Assembly (NCBI GenBank): GCA_038239195.1
Contig: JBBSEZ010000039.1
Location: 1-35,694 of the forward strand
Length of the DNA stretch: 35,694 nt
DNA from: JBBSEZ01 sp038239195
GTDB lineage: Bacteria > Planctomycetota > Planctomycetia > Gemmatales > Gemmataceae
Reading direction: 5' to 3'
A model generated the notes under the pieces. The model was not told where the DNA came from, did no database searches, and saw only the letters and a program-made list of their open reading frames with translations. Below are positions 21,812-28,605 of the stretch, in pieces. Numbering within the stretch: the first letter of the stretch is position 1; each line of letters starts with the position of its first letter. The position numbers and the translations under genes were made by a program.

Positions 21812-22933
21812 CTACGTGCCGCCCGGAGGCGCGGGCCCTTCCTCTTTCGCTTCGGGCCCAGGAGGCGGCCCTTCGACCGCGCGCATCTTTTTCTCGTGCT
21901 TCTGCCAGGCGTCCTGGAGCGCCTTGGCCTTCTCGGGCGCGGTCACGAAAAACGTGTTGTCCAGGCGCACCACGCGCAGCTCGACCATCTCGGCGAGCAC
22001 GAACAGCGCGCTGTCCAGGGGAGAGTTCAGAAGGGTCGCGCTCACCGGCGCCTTGGCCTTCTCGCCGGCCCGGACGTCGAGGACGATGTTCTGCTTGACC
22101 TGTCCTTGCAACACCTTGAGGGCCTCGGAGAACGGCCGGCGCTCGAGGACCGCGTGAACCAATGGCACCTGCTGCCCGCGACCAACGTGGAAGCCGATCT
22201 GGAGGCCACCGGCGAAGCCGCCGATCTGGCCACCAACGGCCAGACCGCCGCCGAGTTGGGCCCCGCCCTGGAGGCCGCCGCCAATCTGTAGGCCGCCGCC
22301 GAAGCCGCCGATCTGGCCACCAACGGCCAGACCGCCGCCGAGTTGGGCCCCGCCCTGGAGGCCGCCGCCAATCTGTAGGCCGCCGCCGACCTGGCCGCCG
22401 AGTGGGCCGAACAGCGGTCCGGGGAATTGCAGGGCCAACACCTCGGCCGCCTGCTGAGCGCCGCTGGTGATTTCAATGTGGTCGCGCCGCACCATGAACG
22501 TCGCCCCGGAGCTCGACGGGACGCGCGCCAGGACCTGCTTCAGCCGTACCGCGAGCGTCGTCTCACGGGCCGGCAGGCCCTTCTCGGCCATGATCTTCGC
22601 ACTCGCCCGCGCGCGCGGGGGCGACCCGGCCTCGTCTTCAAGCGGATTCAGGTTCAGAAACGCCGGCTCGTTGATCTCGAACGCGACGCCGCTCTCCTTG
22701 GCGAGCTTGTCGAGCACGTTTTGCAAGTTGGCGTTCTTGTCCTTGGGGATGGCGGCGAACTTCGTCCGCTTGAACAGCCTGTCCACGAGGGTGGCCGTGC
22801 CCGGCGCGGCCGGCGCCTCGGCGGCCTTCGCCTTGCCCTTCTCCACGGCGACGGTCTTCGGCGCCGCCGCCCACGCCCAGGTCAGCGCGGCGATCGCCGC
22901 GATCGAGACGGTCAACACGACAGCACGACGCAT
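21812..22933 (-). CDS. Secreted protein with STN/secretin-like domains and Gly-rich repeat
   Basis: A 373-residue exported protein. Signal peptide MRRAVVLTVSIAAIAALTWA then WAAA. Two copies of a short beta-alpha-beta module resemble the secretin/TonB N-terminal (STN) domain. The second is clearest near 290-350: APVSATLLNSPLDSALFVLA then EMVELRVVRLDNTFFVTAP. Between them is a Gly/Gln/Leu-rich stretch (about 175-255) made of LQIGGGLQGGAQLGGGLAVG units, including an exact DNA duplication. The C-terminus is Lys/Pro/Glu-rich. GGAGG lies eight bases before the ATG at 22933. It is a paralogue of the gene upstream (23054-24277). No secretin pore domain is present, so it may be a periplasmic adaptor. 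Function unknown. Confidence 0.72.
   Translation of the reverse strand: MRRAVVLTVSIAAIAALTWAWAAAPKTVAVEKGKAKAAEAPAAPGTATLVDRLFKRTKFAAIPKDKNANLQNVLDKLAKESGVAFEINEPAFLNLNPLEDEAGSPPRARASAKIMAEKGLPARETTLAVRLKQVLARVPSSSGATFMVRRDHIEITSGAQQAAEVLALQFPGPLFGPLGGQVGGGLQIGGGLQGGAQLGGGLAVGGQIGGFGGGLQIGGGLQGGAQLGGGLAVGGQIGGFAGGLQIGFHVGRGQQVPLVHAVLERRPFSEALKVLQGQVKQNIVLDVRAGEKAKAPVSATLLNSPLDSALFVLAEMVELRVVRLDNTFFVTAPEKAKALQDAWQKHEKKMRAVEGPPPGPEAKEEGPAPPGGT
22214..22387. repeat. Exact 87-base tandem duplication
   Basis: Bases 22214-22300 and 22301-22387 are identical over the full 87 bases, including third codon positions. The unit is in frame and codes for 29 Gly-rich residues of the STN-like protein. Identity at silent sites means the duplication, or a conversion between copies, is recent. 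Confidence 0.93.
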
Positions 22934-23053
22934 GACAGGCCCTCCAGAGTTGCACCGAATGCCCGCAGGCACTCTTCCCATGCAGACTTGATTCTACTTG
23001 GAGCGCTCCTGTGGCCGCAACAAATGCTTCGGGCCCCGCTCGCGATTTCGCGC

Positions 23054-24277
23054 TCAGGGCTTGGCCGCGGGCTTGCGGCCCTGTTCCTCCCGCTCCATCT
23101 CTTGCGCGTTGCGCCGCGTCGTGACGTAAAGCACGCGGTCGAGCTTGACCACTTTCAGGCCCGCCATGTCGGCAAGGACGCGAATGGCCGTCGGTAGCGG
23201 CGTCTTGGCGAAGTCCGCCGTGACGAGTTTGACCGCTTCTCTTTTCGCGCGCACGTCGAGCACCACGGTGCTCTGCGCCTGACCTGCCAGGGTAGCGAGC
23301 GCCTTGCGGAGTGGCACTTTCTCGAACCTTGCTGTAACCGGGGCCGTTTCCCCAACCGGCCAGGTCCTGATGCGGTGGCCGATCCCGGTGCCTCCTGCGC
23401 CCTCAACGCCCCATGCCCACCGATAGGCCTCCTCCTGCCGCTTTTCTTCCTCCACTTCCTTGTCCGCCCTCATCGGCCGCTGGGCCCGGTAGAGCTTTTC
23501 GAGTGCGGGCGCCTTGACCGCTGGAGTCAGGTAAAACGTGTTGTCCAACTGGACTGGGCGAAGATCGACCATGTTGGCCAACAGGAGCACTGCCGTGTCG
23601 AGCGGCGCGTTGCGGAGCCGAACTGTGACGGGCGACCGCGCGACCTTCTCCCCCACGCTCGAATCGAGAACGATGTTGGCGTCTGCCTGCGCGGCGAGGG
23701 CTCGCAGCGCGTCCTTGAGCGGGCGGTGATCGAGGTCCAGGTGGACCAGGGGAAAGATTGGCCCACGATAGCGTCTCGCAAAATCTCCCTGGAGGTGGAC
23801 CGGCGCTTGACGGCCAGCAAGCCACACCTCATGCCCGCGAAACTCGCTCGTGGTGATCTCGACGTGGACCCGGCGAACCAGGAACGTCGCCCCAGAGGGC
23901 GCCGGGATGCGGTCGAGAATGCGTTGCAACACGTGCCCCAGCGACGCGTCGATCGGCGGGATGGGTTCGTCCCTGACGATGGGAATTCTCTCGACTGCGG
24001 TGCAGAGGGGCGAGTCTTCGTACGCGAAGGCCCGCTCATTCACCCAGAACTTCACGCCGTAGGCCTTGGTAAGCCCATCGAGCGCGTTTTCCAGAGTTGT
24101 ATCAGGGCCTAAACCGATCCCCTTGAACGCGACGCGCTCCGACATCAGTTCCGCCAGCGAGCGCTTCGCCTTCCCTGGGAGCGCCTTCTGCGGAAGCGAC
24201 GGAGGCCCCGCCGACCAGCCCCAGGGCATGACCCCGAGCAGGGCGAACAGCCCGACCAGCAACACGTGGCGACGCAT
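23054..24277 (-). CDS. Secreted protein with three STN/secretin-like modules
   Basis: A 407-residue exported protein (signal peptide MRRHVLLVGLFALLGVMPWG then WSAG). It repeats the same architecture as its downstream neighbour: an N-terminal module (LENALDGLTKAYGVKFWVNE, about 62-81), then LGHVLQRILDRIPAPSGATF then LVRRVHVEIT, matching LKQVLARVPSSSGATFMVRR in the paralogue. STN-like modules follow at about 195-265 (RPLKDALRALAAQADANIVL, SPVTVRLRNAPLDTAVLLLA) and about 325-395 (VPLRKALATLAGQAQSTVVL, TADFAKTPLPTAIRVLADMA). It lacks the Gly-rich insert. GGGAGG lies six bases upstream of the ATG. The 120-base gap to the paralogue suggests co-transcription. Function unknown; the repeats suggest protein-protein contact in the periplasm. 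Confidence 0.72.
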   Translation of the reverse strand: MRRHVLLVGLFALLGVMPWGWSAGPPSLPQKALPGKAKRSLAELMSERVAFKGIGLGPDTTLENALDGLTKAYGVKFWVNERAFAYEDSPLCTAVERIPIVRDEPIPPIDASLGHVLQRILDRIPAPSGATFLVRRVHVEITTSEFRGHEVWLAGRQAPVHLQGDFARRYRGPIFPLVHLDLDHRPLKDALRALAAQADANIVLDSSVGEKVARSPVTVRLRNAPLDTAVLLLANMVDLRPVQLDNTFYLTPAVKAPALEKLYRAQRPMRADKEVEEEKRQEEAYRWAWGVEGAGGTGIGHRIRTWPVGETAPVTARFEKVPLRKALATLAGQAQSTVVLDVRAKREAVKLVTADFAKTPLPTAIRVLADMAGLKVVKLDRVLYVTTRRNAQEMEREEQGRKPAAKP

Positions 24278-24347
24278 GCGAGCCTCCCGAATGGCACCGA
24301 TCGCTCTTCCCCAAGAGGCGGTCCCGGGCGGGCAGCTCTTTGCTACC

Positions 24348-25343
24348 TCACTCGTCCTTGAAGTGCGCCAACAAATGCTTCAGCGCATCCCCAATCTCCA
24401 GAATCGCCCCGTAGTGGTTGGTATCGTACCACACGATCTTCTGCTTCCCCGACGCCTCCCACAGCCACTCCGCCATCTTCGGCGGCACGATGTCGTCCTT
24501 CTTCGCCGCGAGGATGAGCAACTTCCGCTTCTTCAAGTTGGCCGCGCACGTCAGCGGGTCGATCGGCGCCATCATCGTCTTCGCCTTCGCCTTGCTGCCG
24601 CCCAGCGCCTCGTAGAGCGTGCGCACCGTCGCCCCGTCGGGGTGGTCGTAATAGGCATCGACGAAGCCGCCTCCGCCCAGCAGGACGCCGACGCGGCCCA
24701 GCTTCGGCTCCATCTCGCCCGCGAGCGCGGCGACGAAGCTGCCGAGGCTGGTGCCCGTGATGCCCAGGCGATTCTTGTCGATCTCCGGGCGCGACTCCAG
24801 CCAGGCGGTCGCCACGCGCAGGTCGAGCACCGTCTGCGTCACGGCGGCGATGGTGTGCGGGAGGTTGGGCGACATCAGGCGCAGCTTGCTGCCGGGCCCT
24901 TTCGCGGGGCGGCGCGGCGGGTAGTAGGCCATCTGCACGAACAGCCCGGCGACGCCGTTGCGCGCGAACGTCTTGCCGATGGTGCGCGAGAGCACCTGGT
25001 TCCCGGCCGTCACGTCGAGGATGATGACCGCCGGGAACGGCCCCTTGCCGGCGGGTCGGTAGTATTCCGCGTGGACGACGTTGTTCTCGGGCGTGCGGCT
25101 CTTGACGGGCGAGGGGAAGCGCAGGAGCGACAGCGTGACCGTGTCGTTGAACATGCGCTTCTTGGGCTCGAGCTCGTAGGTGAAGGCGCGCGGGGCGAGG
25201 CGGTAGCGCTCGGGGACGTCCTTCTGATCGCCGAGGGGGACGAAGCGGAAGTTGCCTTTCTCGACGGGCACGGCCCTGGGAGGGCCCTCGGCCCACGCGG
25301 CGTTGAGGGGGAGAAGCAGACACAACAGCGCCAGGGAACGCAT
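24348..25343 (-). CDS. Secreted alpha/beta hydrolase
   Basis: A 331-residue exported alpha/beta-hydrolase (signal peptide MRSLALLCLLLPLNAAWAEG). The likely triad is Ser199 in the nucleophile elbow GITGTSLGSF, Asp283 or Asp284 in AAKKDDIVPP and His310 in YDTNHYGAI. The preceding strand PFPAVIILDV (102-111) and the helix after the elbow are as expected of acetyl-xylan-esterase/dienelactone-hydrolase-type enzymes. A 90-residue N-terminal beta part comes first. The ATG at 25343 has GGAGG nine bases upstream. It shares a 171-base region with the divergent kinase pseudogene. Substrate not predictable; an ester of a polysaccharide or small molecule is likely. Confidence 0.82.
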   Translation of the reverse strand: MRSLALLCLLLPLNAAWAEGPPRAVPVEKGNFRFVPLGDQKDVPERYRLAPRAFTYELEPKKRMFNDTVTLSLLRFPSPVKSRTPENNVVHAEYYRPAGKGPFPAVIILDVTAGNQVLSRTIGKTFARNGVAGLFVQMAYYPPRRPAKGPGSKLRLMSPNLPHTIAAVTQTVLDLRVATAWLESRPEIDKNRLGITGTSLGSFVAALAGEMEPKLGRVGVLLGGGGFVDAYYDHPDGATVRTLYEALGGSKAKAKTMMAPIDPLTCAANLKKRKLLILAAKKDDIVPPKMAEWLWEASGKQKIVWYDTNHYGAILEIGDALKHLLAHFKDE

Positions 25344-25444
25344 GAGGCCAACCTCCGGGACCAGGGGACCTTTCCCAGTATCGGCGAACGTCGCGTGGGG
25401 AGCAAGAGGGCGATTCGTCCATTGTCCGGCCGCGCACTTGAGTA

Positions 25445-25473
25445 TTGCTCGAGCGCCCGCGGCGCGCGACAAT
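25445..25473 (+). promoter_or_regulatory. Candidate promoter of the kinase pseudogene
   Basis: TTGCTC (25445-25450) and GACAAT (25468-25473) are exactly 17 bases apart, and the TTG start codon at 25515 follows about 40 bases later. The -10 box runs into a perfect 16-base palindrome, ATGGGCCCGGGCCCAT (25472-25487), which could be an operator. Confidence 0.4.
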
Positions 25474-25514
25474 GGGCCCGGGCCCATCCCAGGCTTCCGC
25501 GAGGAGGACCGCGC

Positions 25515-27240
25515 TTGTCCGACATCCATTCCGCCGAGAACGATCCCGGCCCCACCGTTCCGCTTGGGATGGCGCCTCCCACACTCGACGCGACCACCGG
25601 GTACGGCCCCCGCGACGAACGGCACAAAACGCCGACCACCCAGCCCCCCGGCGCCCCCCGGGAGGGCCCATCGCTGCCCGGCTACGAGGTGCTGGAAGTG
25701 CTCGGCCGGGGCGGGATGGGCGTCGTCTACAAGGCCCGCCAGGTCCAGGCCAATCGTACCGTCGCTCCTGGCGGTCGCGGTCGTCTCCACCGGAGCGTAT
25801 CTCGTCATCCGCGAGAAGAATCGCGCCATCCTGGCCGAGAACGAGGAGAAGGAGGCCGAGCGCCAGGCCGCCGTCCACGCCCGCGCCCTCGCCGACCGGC
25901 GCCACGAGGAACTGCGGGAAACGCTCGACCTGTTCGTGAACAAGCTCCAACGTCAGCTCGACGACGCGCTCATCGCCCGGGAAGTGCGGCGCGACGTCGT
26001 CGCCGGGCTGATCCCCCAGTTCGAGCGTCGCATCGAACAGGGCAAGGGCGACGAGAGCGGCCTCACGGGGCGCGGACTGGTGGGGACGTACCTGAAGGCG
26101 GGCGACCTGTGCGGGGCACAGGGCCAGCGGCGCGAGGCCGCCGACTTCTACCGCCAGGGGGACGCCCTGGCCGAGAAACTCCAGCAGGCCCACCCCGACA
26201 GCGACAAGGCGGCCGGCAACCGGGCGGCCCTCCTGATCCGGCTGGCGCGGGTGGCTGCCGTCGAGAAAAAGCCCGCCGAGGCGCTGCGACTCCGCCAGCA
26301 GGCCCTGGAGCTCCAGCAGCAAGTGCTGGGCTCCCCGAAGAGTGGTGAGGTTCCCCCCGTCGAGGCGAAGGCTTCCGTGGCGGGCACCCTCGAAGAGTTG
26401 GGGGACCATGCCAGGGCCTTGAAGTTGCGCGAGGAGGTGGTGCAGGCCCGGCCAACGTCGGCGGCCAAAGCAGACCTGGCGACGGCCTAATTCCGCAAGG
26501 CGCTCGCCTCCGAGGGCTCGGCCGCGAAGAAGGCATGGCTGCGCAAGTGCGTCCGCCTCCGCAACGAGGTCGTGCAGGCCGAGCCCAACGGGCGACGCGC
26601 CCGCGAGCAACTCGCGCTCGCCCTGGCCGCGCTGGGGGATGAGGAACTGTTCGACGGCAACGCACAGGAGGCCCAGAAGCTCTACGACCAGTACGTGCGG
26701 CTCTACCACGACCTCTCGACGAGCGCGGAACTGGCCGACCTCCTGGACAAGCGCGGCCTGGCCCACTACCGCAGCGGCGCCGCCGCCCTGAGCCGGGGCG
26801 ACCGGGCGGCCAGCATGCGCGACTTCATTACCAGTTTGCAGATGCGCGAGGCCTTCCTCCGCGATTACCCCAAAGGCCCCCGCGTGCTGTCCGTCCAGGT
26901 CGCCTTGATGCTCGCCCAGGCGCGCTGCGGGCAGCACGAGGGGGCGGCCCAACTGGCCGACCAGTTGGAGCGCCTCGCCGGCAAGCGCACGAACTTCCTG
27001 TTCCAGGCGACGTGCGGGTACGCCCTGTGCATCGCGGCCGTGGGACAGGGCAAATCGCCCGGCGCGCTGACCGAGGCGGAGCGGAAGTTGCAGGCGCGCT
27101 ACAAGGAGAAGGCGCTGGCGGTCTTCGGGAAACTGATGGCGGCGGGCTACCGCGACCGCCGCCAACTCGCCGTGGGCCCCGACCTCGATCCGATCCGCGA
27201 CGAGCCTGGTTTCCAGAGCGCCCTCGCGAAGTTGAAGTGA
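25515..27240 (+). pseudogene. Ser/Thr protein kinase-TPR gene with the kinase core deleted, a frameshift and a stop codon
   Basis: A planctomycete membrane kinase remnant. The start is a TTG with GGAGGA before it. The leader runs into the kinase glycine loop, YEVLEVLGRGGMGVVYKARQ (near 25682-25741), and stops after VQANRTV. At about 25761-25767 the sequence jumps to LLAVAVVSTGAYLVIREKNR in another frame. That is the membrane helix which normally follows the kinase domain, so some 250 residues, including the catalytic lysine and HRD/DFG loops, are gone. The long helical/TPR part follows (REVRRDVVAGLIPQFERRIE, EALRLRQQALELQQQVLGSP). An in-frame TAA at 26488 interrupts it, and the last part (to QSALAKLK at 27237) continues in the same frame. 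Three separate lesions, so inactive as a kinase. Confidence 0.82.
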
Positions 27241-27251
27241 GCCAAGAGGCA

Positions 27252-27343
27252 GGAAAATGCCTCCTTGTAGGATCTCCCGAGCCGTCCAGACTGCTCGGGA
27301 GAGCCGTCCTACCCAGGGACCGTTCCACCTTCCCCTCGCCTGA
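27252..27343. repeat. Intergenic hairpin repeat, family 1, copy B
   Basis: Same family as 9555 and 28481. The stem here is CTCCCGAG against CTCGGGAG, where the other two copies have CTCCTGAG against CTCAGGAG, so both arms changed together. The flanks GGAAAATGCCTCCTTGTAGG and GCCGTCCTACC are conserved. It lies between the converging kinase pseudogene and carA ends, where it could end transcription from both sides. Confidence 0.8.
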
Positions 27344-27345
27344 GC

Positions 27346-28461
27346 CTACCCCATCATCGCGCGAAACTCCTCGAAGAGATACCCGCTGTCGTGCGGCCCC
27401 GCCGACGCCTCGGGGTGGTACTGCACGCTGAAGACCGGCTCGGTGCGGTGGCGCATGCCTTCGAGCGTCTGGTCGTTGAGGTTGACGTGGGTCGGCTCGA
27501 GGTCGGCGGGCAGGTTGTCCAGGCGCACCGCGAAGCCGTGGTTCTGCGTCGTGATCTCCACCCTGTTGGTCTGCTGATTCAGCACCGGCTGGTTGGCGCC
27601 GCGGTGGCCGAACTTCAACTTGAACGTCTGGGCCCCTAGCGCCAGGCCGAGGAGCTGATGGCCCAGGCAGATCCCGAAGATCGGCTTCGTGCCGACCAGT
27701 TCGCGGATGGTGGTGATGGCGTAGCTCAGCGGTTCGGGGTCGCCGGGGCCGTTGGACAAAAAGACGCCATCGGGCTTGTGCGCCAGCACCTCGTCGGCCG
27801 TCGCCGTGCCCGGCAGCACCGTCACCCGGCAGCCGACCTGCGCCAGACAGCGCAGGATGTTGTGCTTCATCCCGAAGTCCAGCGCCACGACGTGGTGCGT
27901 CGCGGGCCGCGAGGGCAAGTAGGTCACGAACGGACTGGTGAAGCCCGTGTCCCAGTGGAAGGGCCCGGGCGGCACCACCTCGCGGACCAGGTCGCGGCCG
28001 ACGATGTTCGGCGCCGTGCGGGCCTTGTTGACGAGCGACACGTTATCGAGGTCGGTCGTCGAGAGCACGCCGGTCATGGCGCCGCGCACGCGCAGCCGGC
28101 GCACCAGGGCGCGCGTGTCGATGCCCTCCAGCCCGATCACGTCGTTGTCGCGCAGGTAGTCCTCCAGCGAGCCCGTCGAGCGGAAGTTGCTGGCCAGGCG
28201 GGCGCGCTCGCGGACGAGGAAGCCCTCGACCTGCGGGCGCGTCGATTCGCGGTCCTCGGCGTTGACGCCGTAATTGCCGATCAGCGGATAGCTCATGCAC
28301 ACGATCTGTCCCTTGTAGGACGGATCGGTCAGCACCTCCTGATAGCCGGTCATGCTAGTATTGAACACTACCTCGCCGAAGCGCTCGCCCGTGGCGCCAA
28401 AGGCCCGGCCGGTGTAGACCGTGCCGTCCTCCAGCGCCAGTTTCGCCGGTCGCTCTGCCAT
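27346..28461 (-). CDS. carA: Carbamoyl-phosphate synthase small (glutaminase) subunit
   Basis: A 371-residue CarA of normal length. It hydrolyses glutamine and passes ammonia to the CarB synthetase for arginine and pyrimidine synthesis in the cytoplasm. The N-terminal CarA domain (1-150) shows EDGTVYTGRAFGATGERFGE then VVFNTSMTGYQE, and IGNYGVNAED. The class I glutaminase domain follows, with SNGPGDP (236-242), nucleophile Cys265 in FGICLGHQLLGLA, and His349/Glu351 in QYHPEAS. The ATG at 28461 has AGGAG five bases upstream. carB is not in the window. It is the last of a same-strand series with the WD40-HEAT gene, separated by 144 bases that contain a hairpin repeat, so it probably has its own promoter or depends on read-through past the hairpin. 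Confidence 0.97.
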   Translation of the reverse strand: MAERPAKLALEDGTVYTGRAFGATGERFGEVVFNTSMTGYQEVLTDPSYKGQIVCMSYPLIGNYGVNAEDRESTRPQVEGFLVRERARLASNFRSTGSLEDYLRDNDVIGLEGIDTRALVRRLRVRGAMTGVLSTTDLDNVSLVNKARTAPNIVGRDLVREVVPPGPFHWDTGFTSPFVTYLPSRPATHHVVALDFGMKHNILRCLAQVGCRVTVLPGTATADEVLAHKPDGVFLSNGPGDPEPLSYAITTIRELVGTKPIFGICLGHQLLGLALGAQTFKLKFGHRGANQPVLNQQTNRVEITTQNHGFAVRLDNLPADLEPTHVNLNDQTLEGMRHRTEPVFSVQYHPEASAGPHDSGYLFEEFRAMMG

Positions 28462-28480
28462 CGCTCTCCTCTTCTCCGGA

Positions 28481-28580
28481 GGAAAAGGCCTCCTTGTAGG
28501 ACGGCTCTCCTGAGCCGTCCTCTGCATGGACGGCTCAGGAGGGCCGTCCTACAGCAAACCAACTCCTGCCCCTCGCCTCC
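28481..28580. repeat. Intergenic hairpin repeat, family 1, copy C
   Basis: The most regular copy. GGAAAAGGCCTCCTTGTAGG leads into the stem GACGGCTCTCCTGAGCCGTC, a seven-base loop, and GGACGGCTCAGGAGGGCCGT then CCTACAGCAAACCAA. The conserved tail CCTGCCCCTCGCCTC ends it. It begins 20 bases before the carA start codon (minus strand), so it lies in the carA leader or between carA and the WD40-HEAT gene. Confidence 0.85.
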
Positions 28581-28605
28581 TTTTCGCCCCAAAGCGGGTT
28601 GTGAA

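Noticed and set aside
24348..25943. A 531-residue version of the alpha/beta hydrolase
   Set aside because: The upstream 200 residues cross the divergent kinase pseudogene; a signal peptide and GGAGG mark the true start at 25343.
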